In this document: piece by piece, positions 16,797-25,807 of the stretch
How positions within the stretch are numbered: position 1 is the first letter of the stretch
Layout: every line of letters begins with the position of its first letter
NCBI GenBank assembly: GCA_963681975.1
Contig: OY820613.1
Coordinates: forward strand, 1,116,001 to 1,180,000
From: JANELJ01 sp024511395
GTDB taxonomy: Bacteria > Pseudomonadota > Gammaproteobacteria > GRL18
Reading direction: 5' to 3'
DNA: 64,000 nt
Program-made: the position numbers and the translations under genes
Notes under the pieces: generated by a model
Databases searched by the model: none
What the model saw: only the letters and a program-made list of their open reading frames with translations
Told to the model about the DNA's origin: nothing

Positions 16797-17096
16797 TCAG
16801 GGTAGCACTTTTTTAAAGGGTTTTACGATAACCTGCTCATAAACCCCGGCTTTAATATAGGGGTCGACATTGGCCCAGTTTCGGGCATCTTCCAGGGTAT
16901 CGAACTCTGCAACCACCAGAGAGCCGGTAAAGCCGGCTTCGCCCGGATCATTGCTGTCAATGGCTGGATGCGGTCCGGCTAATACCAGACGGCCTTCGTT
17001 TTTTAAGGCTTCCAGTCGCTGCAGATGATCGGGCCGTGCAGCTAAACGTTTGTCCAGAGTGTTTTCAATATCACTGGCAATAATGGCATAAAGCAT
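16797..17096 (-). CDS. yciI: YciI family protein
   Basis: A 99-residue single-domain protein of the YciI (dimeric ferredoxin-like) family, with the conserved His in RPDHLQRL and the Asp in NVDPYIKAGVY that line the putative active site. The biochemical role of the family is not settled. The start overlaps the stop of yciB by one base (TAATG type), so they are translationally coupled, as in many gammaproteobacteria. Confidence 0.88.
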   Translation of the reverse strand: MLYAIIASDIENTLDKRLAARPDHLQRLEALKNEGRLVLAGPHPAIDSNDPGEAGFTGSLVVAEFDTLEDARNWANVDPYIKAGVYEQVIVKPFKKVLP

Positions 17097-17683
17097 TAAG
17101 AGACTTCCTCATCTTCTGCGGGTTCATGAATAATATGGCGCTGCAGGTAAAAGATCTGAAAAATCATAAAGGCGAAAGTCAGTCCCAGCATGCCATAAAG
17201 TTTAAATTCCACCCAGAATTCCTGACGGACTTCTGCAGGTAAATCCAAGCCGTAAAAGAAGGCTACATAAATATTAATCAGGCCTGAAAAGAAGAAAAAG
17301 GCCACCCACATCATATTTAAACGCACCCAGATGTTATCGGGTAGGCTAATGGCATGATCCAGCTGACGCTGAATAATATTTTTATCTCCAATAAACTGAC
17401 TGCTTAGTAATATCAGGCCAAATAACCAGTTGATCACCGTGACTTTCCATTTAATAAAGGTATCGTCATGAAACAACAGGGTCACACCGCCGAAAAGCAG
17501 GATAACCACCAGATTGATGATATGCTGATTTTCCAGTTTTTTATGCCTGAACCATTGTATGGCTGTATGAATTACGGTGGCGATAATGGCTGCTGTGGTG
17601 GCTGCATAAATATCATTACCGGTAAACTTATAGGTGGCAAAGAAGATAATAATTGGTAAAAAATCGTATAAAAACTTTAACAT
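17096..17683 (-). CDS. yciB: YciB/IspZ inner-membrane protein (septation protein A)
   Basis: The 195-residue integral membrane protein has about five hydrophobic segments and the family patterns FLYDFLPIIIFF, FIKWKVTVINWLF and LNMMWVAFF. YciB proteins contribute to cell-envelope synthesis and septation in enterobacteria; the exact activity is unknown. It is divergent from the PHP-domain gene across a 250-base AT-rich gap in which I see no convincing promoter pair. Confidence 0.9.
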   Translation of the reverse strand: MLKFLYDFLPIIIFFATYKFTGNDIYAATTAAIIATVIHTAIQWFRHKKLENQHIINLVVILLFGGVTLLFHDDTFIKWKVTVINWLFGLILLSSQFIGDKNIIQRQLDHAISLPDNIWVRLNMMWVAFFFFSGLINIYVAFFYGLDLPAEVRQEFWVEFKLYGMLGLTFAFMIFQIFYLQRHIIHEPAEDEEVS

Positions 17684-17933
17684 AAGTGTGCTTTTTCTTT
17701 GTGGTGGTCTGTTTTTTTAATGGAAATTATAAATTCGCTAAACGGCTATTTTGACATCTATGTAAATTAAGAACAACTTTTTAAATAATGGATGATTTTT
17801 AATCATTTTTAAACCGCTTTCTTTTTAAAATGAATATTTTGGACTCTAATATTAGAACAAAATTCAATAAAGAATAAAAATCAGCCTCAAAATAAGGTAA
17901 AATCAGCCTCTTTTTATAATAATATCCTGTAAA

Positions 17934-18761
17934 ATGCAGATAGACCTTCATACTCATTCCACCGCATCTGATGGACGCTTGCCGCCTGATGAATTAGTCC
18001 AGCGTGCAGCACAGGCAGGGGTTGAAGTGCTGGCACTGACTGATCATGATGGCGTGGATGGTCTGCAAACAGCACGTCAGACGGCGCAGGCGCAAGGCAT
18101 TCGTTTTATTAATGGTATTGAACTGTCAGTTACCTGGAATAAGCGCACGGTACATATTGTTGGACTCAATTTTGACCCGGACTACGGTCCTTTGCAAACA
18201 GGTATTGCTGCACTGCAGGATTTTCGAGAGCGTCGGGCACGGGAAATTGCGGATAAGCTGGACAAGGCCGGTATTCCCGGTGCTTATGAAGGCGCCCAGT
18301 CCTTTTCAGAAGGCCGGATGCTGGGGCGTATGCATTTTGCCAACTTTCTGGTGGAAAGAGGGCATTCCAAAAATATCCGTCATGTATTCAAGCATTACCT
18401 GGTAGCGAATAAGCCGGGTCATGTCAGCGGTGACTGGGCCAGTATGGAAGAGGCGGTTGGCTGGATAACTAGTGCCGGCGGCATTGCTGTTATTGCTCAT
18501 CCGGCCCGTTATAAGCTGACCCGAACTAAATTACGTAAATTAATAAAGGACTTTATGACCGCCGGCGGTCAGGCCATAGAGGTGGTATCCGGCAGTCATG
18601 ATGTTAACGAAGTCAAAACCATGGCGGCCCATGCCAGTGATTTTGATCTGTATGCATCAGCTGGATCGGATTTCCATGATCCGGATTTTCCCTGGATTAA
18701 ACTGGGGCAGTTACCCCCTTTACCACGACAGTGCAAACCAGTGTGGGACTTATTTTTCTGA
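17934..18761 (+). CDS. rnm: PHP-domain 5'-3' exoribonuclease / nucleoside bisphosphate phosphatase (RNase AM family)
   Basis: The 275-residue protein is a PHP metal-dependent phosphoesterase with DLHTHSTASDG at residues 4-14, the LTDHD motif near residue 38, AHPARY, and a C-terminal SDFH motif. The Escherichia coli homologue trims RNA 5' ends and hydrolyses 3',5'-bisphosphonucleotides. Length and order next to yciO match the E. coli rnm-yciO pair. Confidence 0.88.
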   Translation: MQIDLHTHSTASDGRLPPDELVQRAAQAGVEVLALTDHDGVDGLQTARQTAQAQGIRFINGIELSVTWNKRTVHIVGLNFDPDYGPLQTGIAALQDFRERRAREIADKLDKAGIPGAYEGAQSFSEGRMLGRMHFANFLVERGHSKNIRHVFKHYLVANKPGHVSGDWASMEEAVGWITSAGGIAVIAHPARYKLTRTKLRKLIKDFMTAGGQAIEVVSGSHDVNEVKTMAAHASDFDLYASAGSDFHDPDFPWIKLGQLPPLPRQCKPVWDLFF

Positions 18762-18827
18762 AAGATGTCCTTATAAATAATATATTAGCAAAAGCTATAA
18801 AGATAAAAGCCAAATGGAAGCAGTTAA

Positions 18828-19448
18828 ATGAGCCAGTTTTTTCAAATTCATGAGCAGAATCCTCAGCATCGTCTAATCCATCAGTCGGTGGAGATCATTC
18901 GGCAGGGTGGGGTAGTGGTTTATCCAACTGACTCAGCCTATGCTATTGGCTGTCATATTGGTGATAAACAGGCTATGGACAAAATCCGGACTATCCGGCA
19001 ACTGGATAAAAAACATAATTTTACCCTGGTCTGTCGGGATTTATCAGAAATCAGCACTTATGCCCAGATTGATAATACCCAGTACCGTCTGTTAAAAGCG
19101 CATACCCCAGGCCCTTATACCTTTATTTTAAAAGCCACCCGTGAAGTGCCCAAGCGGCTGATGCATGCCAAACGTAAAACCATTGGTATCCGTATTCCTG
19201 ATAATATTATTACTCAGGCATTACTGGAAGATTTGGGTGAATCCTTAATGAGTTCGACTTTGATCCTACCCGGTGAAGAACTGCCCATGACTGATCCCTA
19301 TGAAATACGCCGGGTACTGGAACACCAGCTGGATCTGATTATTGACGGCGGGTTCTGTGGTTTTGAGGCGACGACTGTGGTTGATTTTGAGGAAGAGGTT
19401 TCTTATGTGGTCAGAAAGGGGCTTGGTGATCCAGCTCCGTTTGAATAG
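18828..19448 (+). CDS. yciO: YciO, Sua5/YrdC-like protein
   Basis: The 206-residue protein has the YrdC fold with GGVVVYPTDSAYAIGC and KRKTIGIRIPD signatures. The family relates to L-threonylcarbamoyladenylate synthases used in tRNA t6A formation. YciO itself is a paralogue with weak or unclear activity. It lies 66 bases after the PHP gene and before the M50 protease, a conserved order. Confidence 0.88.
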   Translation: MSQFFQIHEQNPQHRLIHQSVEIIRQGGVVVYPTDSAYAIGCHIGDKQAMDKIRTIRQLDKKHNFTLVCRDLSEISTYAQIDNTQYRLLKAHTPGPYTFILKATREVPKRLMHAKRKTIGIRIPDNIITQALLEDLGESLMSSTLILPGEELPMTDPYEIRRVLEHQLDLIIDGGFCGFEATTVVDFEEEVSYVVRKGLGDPAPFE

Positions 19449-19486
19449 TCAAAAACTTTTAACTTAAAAATGATATAATTACCCGG

Positions 19487-20176
19487 ATGGACGCAACTAC
19501 AATACAAAAAATTACAATCTGGATCCTGCCGTTATTATTTGCCGTGGCTCTGCATGAAGCAGCACATGCCTGGATAGCAGATAAAAAAGGGGATTCTACG
19601 GCCAGAATGTTAGGCCGCCTAACCTTTAATCCTATTAAACATATTGATCCAGTTGGTACCATTATAGTGCCTGTCCTGATGGTTGTACTGACAGGTTTTG
19701 CCTTTGGCTGGGCCAAGCCGGTACCGGTAGATGCCCGGAATCTGAGAAACCCTAAAAAAGACATGATGTGGGTGGCCGCTGCCGGGCCGGTCAGTAATTT
19801 TCTGCAGGCGCTGTTCTGGGCAGTCTTTTTAAATATATCGGTGATGTTTTTTGACGGGCGTTCTTCCATCAGCCTGTTCTTTTTATTAATGCCAATTGCC
19901 GGAATTACCATTAATATGATTCTGGGGGTGTTAAATTTATTACCCATTCCGCCACTGGATGGTGGACGTATTATGTCTGGACTGTTGTCACCCCGGGCTT
20001 GCATGCAGTACAGTAAGATTGAGCCCTATGGTTTCTTTATTATCATTGCTTTAATGATGACAGGTATTCTGTCTTATATTATTTTCCCGGTGATAGCCGT
20101 ATTTTTAATGGTTTTGTCTTCTATTTCCGGTCTGGATATAGAAGTTTTCTACCGTCTTTTAAATGCCATTCAATAA
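19487..20176 (+). CDS. Site-2 protease family (M50) membrane metalloprotease
   Basis: The 229-residue multi-pass protein has the zinc motif HEAAH at residues 23-27 and the third ligand region NLLPIPPLDGG near residue 150. It lacks a PDZ domain, so it belongs to the small YwhC-like group, not to RseP (which is at 46.6 kb). The substrate is unknown. The position between yciO and trpS is conserved in many gammaproteobacteria. Confidence 0.85.
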   Translation: MDATTIQKITIWILPLLFAVALHEAAHAWIADKKGDSTARMLGRLTFNPIKHIDPVGTIIVPVLMVVLTGFAFGWAKPVPVDARNLRNPKKDMMWVAAAGPVSNFLQALFWAVFLNISVMFFDGRSSISLFFLLMPIAGITINMILGVLNLLPIPPLDGGRIMSGLLSPRACMQYSKIEPYGFFIIIALMMTGILSYIIFPVIAVFLMVLSSISGLDIEVFYRLLNAIQ

Positions 20177-20235
20177 TTTTATTAAGTTTTTTATTTTATC
20201 ATTCGTTAACCGTTAAAGAGTAACAGGAGTTTATT

Positions 20236-21450
20236 TTGGTCGTACCAATTCACCAGCAACGGGTTTTGTCCGGCATGAGGCCTACAGGGCAACTGCATCT
20301 GGGGCATTATCATGGGGTATTGAAAAACTGGATTAAGTTACAGCATGAATACGATTGTCTGTTTTTTGCTGCCGACTGGCATGCACTGACTACTCATTAT
20401 GCTGAAACAGAAAATATAGAAGAAAATACCTGGGAAATGGTGATTGACTGGTTAGCGGCGGGAGTAAATCCAGGTTCGGCTAAAATTTTTATTCAGTCCC
20501 AGGTGCCGGAGCATGCTGAATTGCATCTGCTGCTTTCCATGATCACACCGCTGGGCTGGTTGGAGCGGGTGCCTTCCTTTAAGGAACAACAGCTTAAGCT
20601 AAAAGAAAAAGATCTGGCCACTTACGGCTTTCTGGGCTATCCGCTGCTGCAAAGTGCCGATATTCTGATTTACCGGGCTGGCTTGGTACCGGTGGGTGAA
20701 GATCAGGTAGCTCATGTGGAGCTAACCCGGGAAGTAGCCCGGCGTTTTAATCATATTTACGGCCGGGAGCCGGGCTTTGAAGAAAAAGCCGAGGCTTCTG
20801 TTAAAAAGATGGGGAAAAAACAGGCCAAACTGTATAACCAGCTGCGTAACCGATTCCAGGAGCAGGGTGATCATGAAGCCCTGCAGACGGCTCAGGCATT
20901 ACTGGAAGGCCAGCAGAACCTGACCATGGGAGATCGGGAGCGTCTGTTTGGTTATTTGGAAGGTGCTGGAAAAATTATTCTGCCGGAACCCCAGGCCTTA
21001 TTAACCCCGGCTTCTAAAATGCCGGGGCTGGATGGTCAGAAAATGTCCAAATCTTATGGCAATACCATTTCCCTGCGTGATGATATGGACATTATTGACC
21101 AGAAGCTGCGTAAAATGCCGACCGATACTAACCGGGTACGCCTGACTGATTCTGGTGATCCGGATAAATGTCCGGTCTGGCAGCTGCATGAAGTATACTC
21201 GGATGAAGAACGGAAAAACTGGGTGCAGGAAGGCTGTCGCAGTGCGGGTATCGGTTGCCTGGACTGTAAGCGTCCATTAATTAAAGCCATACAGGAAGAA
21301 TTAAAGCCTATTCAGGAGCGGGCTAAAGAGTTCAGTGAAAACCGGGCGCTGGTCAGAAATATTGTGACAGAAGGACGTGAGTTTGCCTCGGATCTGGCCA
21401 AAGCTACCCTGGACGAAGTGCGCCAAGCCATTGGCATACAGTACCGTTAG
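20236..21450 (+). CDS. trpS: Tryptophanyl-tRNA synthetase
   Basis: This class I synthetase charges tRNA-Trp. The signature HLGH is at residues 21-24 and KMSKS at 269-273. At 404 residues it is longer than the 330-residue short type, because of an inserted segment of about 70 residues (roughly 195-265) before the KMSKS loop, as in the long form of some gammaproteobacteria. The start is TTG at 20236-20238, supported by AGGAG seven bases upstream. It precedes scpA by 15 bases. Confidence 0.94.
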   Translation: MVVPIHQQRVLSGMRPTGQLHLGHYHGVLKNWIKLQHEYDCLFFAADWHALTTHYAETENIEENTWEMVIDWLAAGVNPGSAKIFIQSQVPEHAELHLLLSMITPLGWLERVPSFKEQQLKLKEKDLATYGFLGYPLLQSADILIYRAGLVPVGEDQVAHVELTREVARRFNHIYGREPGFEEKAEASVKKMGKKQAKLYNQLRNRFQEQGDHEALQTAQALLEGQQNLTMGDRERLFGYLEGAGKIILPEPQALLTPASKMPGLDGQKMSKSYGNTISLRDDMDIIDQKLRKMPTDTNRVRLTDSGDPDKCPVWQLHEVYSDEERKNWVQEGCRSAGIGCLDCKRPLIKAIQEELKPIQERAKEFSENRALVRNIVTEGREFASDLAKATLDEVRQAIGIQYR

Positions 21451-21465
21451 TTATATATCACGGAT

Positions 21466-22413
21466 ATGAAGCAGACTTCAGATAATTTGACTGATATTAC
21501 AGAGACTTCAGAAGCTGTTGTAGAGTCTGCTGAACAGTCGGATGTGAAAGCTGTAAACCCACCAGATGAGCAATCTGTTCAGATAACTGATGGCGGACAT
21601 CCCCAGCAGGAAGAAATGCCTTTTGCTTATGTGCAGGGGGCGCCTGTTACTGAACTGCCTAAAGATCTCTATATCCCGCCTGAAGCTCTGGAAGTGTTTC
21701 TGGAGGCCTTTGAAGGCCCGCTGGATCTGCTGCTTTATCTGATCAAACGCCAGAACCTGGATATCCTGGATATTCCCATTGCAGATATTACTGAGCAATA
21801 CGTCAAGTACGTAGAAATGATGCACGACTTTCAGTTTGAACTGGCTTCAGAATACCTGGTTATGGCCGCTATGCTGGCTGAAATTAAATCAAGGATGCTG
21901 CTGCCCAGACCGGAAAATATAGAGGAAGAGGAGGCCGATCCCCGTGCTGAACTGATCCGCCGTCTGCAGGAATACGAACGCTTTAAAAAAGCCGCCATGG
22001 ATATTGACGAATTACCGCGTATGGGGCGGGACGTCTTTCCGGTATCCTCTGAAATTAATTATTCTACGCCGAGTAAAGAGCCGGATGTCAGTATGAAAGA
22101 ACTTATGCTGGCTCTGAAAGATGTGATGAAACGGGCAGAAATGTTTACCCATCATAATATTGAGCGTGAAACCCTATCAGTTCGGGAACGTATGACCATT
22201 GTACTGGAAAAACTCAATCAGGACGGTTTTACCCGTTTTACTTCCCTGTTTACCTTTGAAGAAGGCCGCAGTGGTGTGGTTGTGACTTTTCTTGCTATAC
22301 TGGAACTCAGCAAACAGCGTATGCTGGAAATTGTTCAGACGGATACTTATGGTGCCATTCATATAAAACCGCTATCACCGGATTCAACAGAAAATTCTGA
22401 TTCCGGATTATAA
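21466..22413 (+). CDS. scpA: ScpA, chromosome segregation and condensation protein A
   Basis: ScpA is the kleisin subunit of the SMC-ScpAB condensin. The 315-residue protein has an acidic, low-complexity N-terminal extension of about 65 residues, then the conserved FEGPLDLLLYLIKRQNLDI segment and a C-terminal winged-helix region. The gene normally pairs with scpB, but scpB is not next to it: a strong bidirectional terminator and a convergent hypothetical gene follow. Confidence 0.92.
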   Translation: MKQTSDNLTDITETSEAVVESAEQSDVKAVNPPDEQSVQITDGGHPQQEEMPFAYVQGAPVTELPKDLYIPPEALEVFLEAFEGPLDLLLYLIKRQNLDILDIPIADITEQYVKYVEMMHDFQFELASEYLVMAAMLAEIKSRMLLPRPENIEEEEADPRAELIRRLQEYERFKKAAMDIDELPRMGRDVFPVSSEINYSTPSKEPDVSMKELMLALKDVMKRAEMFTHHNIERETLSVRERMTIVLEKLNQDGFTRFTSLFTFEEGRSGVVVTFLAILELSKQRMLEIVQTDTYGAIHIKPLSPDSTENSDSGL

Positions 22414-22456
22414 GCTTGAAAAGGGATTAAAGGCTGTCGTTAATCCCTTTTCAAGC
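22414..22456. terminator. Bidirectional terminator between scpA and a hypothetical gene
   Basis: A 17-bp perfect stem (22414-22430 with 22440-22456) with a nine-base loop starts directly after the scpA stop codon. It includes the stop codon of the convergent gene. The stem contains AAAAGGG/CCCTTTT, so both directions end in T-rich RNA. Confidence 0.85.
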
Positions 22457-22807
22457 ACTTTCAATATCTTCAAAAATCTGAAATTCCCAGTGGGCATTAA
22501 TACTGTTTGCCAGTTCCCTGAATTGGTGGCATAACTTGATAATATCCGAATCTCTGGCCACCAGAGCCACTTTAAGTTCTCTTAAATATCTGGTGGCTCC
22601 GGTTGTTATGGTCACAGGATAATCAATATAGTCTTCTGTTAAAAGATTGCCGTTAACACCTGAGTAATCACCGATAATATATTTAACGTTGTCAATTCTA
22701 GGGTCACCAAAAAGTTTATGCAGCCCTTCAGTATGGAGGGCCTCTGTAAACGGCCTGGAATACTGAGATAAAACCCCCTTCTTTTCCCAGGTAAGTTGAT
22801 GTGGCAT
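22451..22807 (-). CDS. Conserved hypothetical protein, STAS-like size
   Basis: This 118-residue soluble protein is not recognised with confidence. It starts MPHQLTWEKKGVLSQYS and has alternating hydrophobic strands and two helices, a pattern seen in small one-domain proteins often annotated as STAS/SpoIIAA-like. No catalytic motif, signal peptide or membrane helix is seen. It sits alone between scpA and tRNA-Arg, at the place where scpB would be expected. Confidence 0.6.
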   Translation of the reverse strand: MPHQLTWEKKGVLSQYSRPFTEALHTEGLHKLFGDPRIDNVKYIIGDYSGVNGNLLTEDYIDYPVTITTGATRYLRELKVALVARDSDIIKLCHQFRELANSINAHWEFQIFEDIESA

Positions 22808-22961
22808 AAAATGTGTCCTGACTGCAATGATACTTATAGTATATCGATAAAACCAGAAAAGAGTATCAGCGGTATCCTACCCGGTACCTTTCCATATGAG
22901 AGGGTTATTATTAGAAGTGGGGGGTTAGGAGGTTAAATCAAGGACTGAAATATTAAATTAA

Positions 22962-23038
22962 TGGCGCCCCCGAGACGATTCGAACGTCCGACCTACCCCT
23001 TAGGAGGGGGGTGCTCTATCCAGCTGAGCTACGGGGGC
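22962..23038 (-). tRNA. tRNA-Arg (anticodon CCT)
   Basis: A full cloverleaf is visible on the minus strand: acceptor GCCCCCG pairs with CGGGGGC, the D arm GCTC..GAGC and the T arm with GTTCGAATC are present, and the anticodon loop is CTCCTAA, giving CCT. The CCA end is encoded at 22962-22964. It decodes AGG. Confidence 0.96.
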
Positions 23039-23084
23039 AACGGGCGTAATATTACCATAAATTCTGTTGAAAAACGGGGTTAGT

Positions 23085-23841
23085 TTAAACTATTTCTTTT
23101 TCCTGTTGCCTTTTTTCACGATCCAGACGAAGAATAAACTGTTGTATATTACGTTGATGTACGGGGGATATATCTTCCAGACGGCCAGAGATGATAATAT
23201 GGCCAACGGCATAGGAAATACGTTTGATTTCCATGGAACAGGTAATCACTTCATCCAGGTGCAGGGTTAAAAAAGGGATATTCATGCCTGTTTTTAAATC
23301 AAAATCTGGTGTTTCTTCAAGGCGTACGGAAACTCCACTGAAAGAAATATCATGCAGGAAACCGGCAATAAAATGCCCGGCATCGGTCTGCATGGTGGCT
23401 TGAATGCGTTTGCCGATAGGAATGCTGACACGATAGCTTTCACGGCGTTGAATGGAACGGATCTGCTCAGGAAAGTGCATAATAAAATAGGGGATGCCGT
23501 TTTCCTGTTCGGCACTTTTTAACAGGCCGTCCATGGTGAGAATGGCACCATCCAGACGGCTTTTTAAGGAGACTTTTTTCAATTTTCTAAGCTGCTCATT
23601 ACCGACAGACGGCAGGAACTCATCTAGGTGAAGCAGTTCTTTGCCGGTATCTACTATTAATAATAGAAGTGTTGTAGGTATCCGGATCGGAGTCAAATCT
23701 GGCAGTAACAATAACAATATGTTCCTGCATCCTCCGTAACATGCGAGCAATGTCCTGAGGTGTGTCGATGACACTTTTTTGCAGTGTTTTTTTCGATTTA
23801 TTCCAGGAACTGAAAAAAGCGAGGAGTTTAAACTTAAACAC
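23085..23841 (-). pseudogene. PilZ-domain (YcgR-like) c-di-GMP receptor, frameshifted
   Basis: Two overlapping frames make one YcgR-like protein: the N-terminal part (from a GTG at 23839-23841 with GGAGG upstream) and the larger C-terminal part ending at 23085. An apparent extra base near 23655 separates DTYNTSIIN from VDTGKELLHLDEF. The C-terminal PilZ domain is intact, with the c-di-GMP motif RRESYR and DISFSG. YcgR-type proteins brake the flagellar motor when c-di-GMP is high. A sequencing error at one base could also explain the break. Confidence 0.75.
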
Positions 23842-23899
23842 GAATGATTTTTCCTCCCGGTGAAGTCACTGGCTTGTTATCTTATAATACCTGAAAAAA

Positions 23900-24184
23900 T
23901 TAAACAGAGGTATACAGGGCTGCTTTTTTCTGTTGACTGGTCTGGCCTAGGTAACTATAGGTTTGGGTAGTATTGGCTGATTGTCCAGTCAGGATCTGCA
24001 GAATCTGTTTAGTATGATGCCGGACAATGGCATCATGTTTCTGGGTAAGTAATTCGGTGACCTGTAACAGGCACTTGTGTTCTTCATTGAGGATATCTAG
24101 GAGCAACTGTTCATCCTGGCTGGAGCGGGTTGGGGCAGAGACGGTCTGATCCGAGGGTGTAAAAATAACTGTGTAAACGCTCAT
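23900..24184 (-). CDS. FlgN-like flagellar chaperone, possibly truncated
   Basis: The 94-residue helical protein has a central LLLDILNEEHKCLLQ...KHDAI pattern that resembles FlgN, the chaperone for the hook-associated proteins. FlgN is usually about 140-150 residues, so this copy is short. It lies directly upstream of the PilZ gene, and flgN-ycgR neighbours are common. The assignment rests on weak similarity and context. It could also be an unrelated small helical protein. Confidence 0.4.
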   Translation of the reverse strand: MSVYTVIFTPSDQTVSAPTRSSQDEQLLLDILNEEHKCLLQVTELLTQKHDAIVRHHTKQILQILTGQSANTTQTYSYLGQTSQQKKAALYTSV

Positions 24185-24426
24185 TGTGGTGGTTTAAGTC
24201 AGCAGAGGTTAAATGAACAAACCTGAAATACCACCTCCATAGTGAACAGCCTACCTTCCAAAGTCAGGCTATCAAGGAGCTTCCTTTCAGGACTCCTCCT
24301 TGACACCCTGCCTTTTCCAGGTATTTGCTCACCATGGGGGCGGAATTTCTCTTCGACTGAAGTCGACATCATCAACCCCAGCAGGTCTGAACCATCTTTT
24401 GTTACCCTATATCAAGGAATACTGCG

Positions 24427-25541
24427 ATGAGTAAGACAATGAATAAAGACAGGTTACAGGCCCTGGCCAATGAACTGGCTAAAGATTTAAAAACTCCTCA
24501 GGATTTAAGCGACCTCAGTGCCCAACTGACTAAAATGACCGTTGAAGCCGCTCTGAATGCTGAAATGGATTATTTTCTGGATAAGGAAGAGGGCAATAGC
24601 CGCAATGGCTACAACCGAAAACAATTAAAAGGTGACCACGGTCAGTTTGAACTCAATACCCCCAGGGACAGACAGTCCAAATTTGAACCTCAGCTGTTCA
24701 AAAAGCGTCAGACCCGAATCACCGGCATGGATGACCAGATTATGGCTTTGTATGCCAAAGGCATGAGCACCCGTGATATTGTGGATACCTTTGAGGAAAT
24801 GTATGGTGTGGATATATCACCCGCCCTGGTCTCTCAGGTGACCAACAGTGTCATGGAACGGATAGTGGAATGGCAGTCACGCCCTCTGGAGCCGGTTTAC
24901 CCCATTGTCTATCTGGACTGCATTGTGGTTAAAATCCGCCAGGATAAGAGGGTTATCAATAAAGCCGTTTATCTGGCTCTCTGTATTAACCGAATTACAG
25001 AACAGAGGCTTACAGCACATCTTAATCGCCTGTGTGGATGGCTTAAGCGGTTTTCCTGAAGCTATTAATACTGCCTACCCTCAGGCCAGAATTCAGTTGT
25101 GTATTGTACATAGGGTCAGAAATTCACTGAAGTTTGTGCCCTGGAAGGACTACAAAGCAGTTACAGCGGATTTAAAGCAAATCTATCAGTCTGTAACTGA
25201 GCAGGAAACAGCACTGGAGTTAGAGCGATTTGCTCAGAAGTGGGATGATAAATACCCGCAAATCAGCCGGTCATGGAAGGCACACTAGCCCAACCTTATT
25301 ACGCTGTTTGATTATCCTGAGGATATCCGGCGGGTTATTTATACCACCAATGCCATTGAGTCAGTAAACAGTGTTATTCGTAAGGCTATTAAAAACCGGC
25401 GACTGTTTCCTAACGATGATTCTGCTATGAAAGTAATTTATCTGGCTATCCAGTCGGCTTCCAGAAAATAGACAATGCCCATCAGAAATTGGAAAGCAGC
25501 AATGAATCGATTTTGAGGAGCAGTTGGCTCCTTATATTTAA
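24427..25541 (+). pseudogene. IS256-family (Mutator) transposase remnant
   Basis: The first 190 codons from 24427 (AAGGA upstream) are a clear IS256-type transposase. At about 25000 a deletion joins KAVYLAL directly to WLSVLTELQNRG in another frame, losing roughly 25 codons. The reading continues to KDDYPQ-like sequence, shifts again near 25285, reads through TTNAIESVN, meets TAG where Trp is usual (SRKW), and ends near 25541 (EEQLAPYI). Several independent lesions mean long inactivity. A possible right end follows at about 25549-25577; no matching left end was found in the 240 bases upstream, which hold only a CAAGGAG/CTCCTTG hairpin. Confidence 0.88.
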
Positions 25542-25659
25542 ATAAGAGCGGATACACAGTTTAATTTACACTGTCTAAAAAAAATTATTAATCTGTAGTA
25601 GTTCCGACCTGATCTGACAGTCCTCCCGTTTTGAAGGTGTCTGTCAGATTAAACCTGAG

Positions 25660-25807
25660 CTAAATTTTTTCAGCCCAGACTGATTTCCCATCAGTTAATG
25701 TATCCATGGGTGTTCTTCCACAACACATTTTTCCCTGATGGGTACGTTCATTATTATAATATCTGATCCATTCGTCCAGATCTTTTTGTAATTCTTCCAT
25801 GGATAAA
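25660..25807 (-). pseudogene. C-terminal fragment of an integrase-core (rve) transposase
   Basis: The minus strand reads MEELQKDLDEWIRYYNNERT, then HQGKMCCGRTPMDTLTDGK and VWAEKI before a TAG at 25660-25662. This is the end of an IS481/IS3-type DDE integrase. The fragment is cut at its upstream side by IS5-like copy 2, and nothing that continues it appears beyond that element. A TCTGACAG/CTGTCAGA inverted repeat lies just after it. Confidence 0.75.

Noticed and set aside
17684..17933. Divergent promoters between yciB and the PHP gene
   Set aside because: TTGACA at 17751 and TATAAT at 17915 exist, but neither has a partner at correct spacing.
24242..24426. Left end of the IS256-like element
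   Set aside because: No sequence complementary to the right end was found, so the boundary cannot be set.
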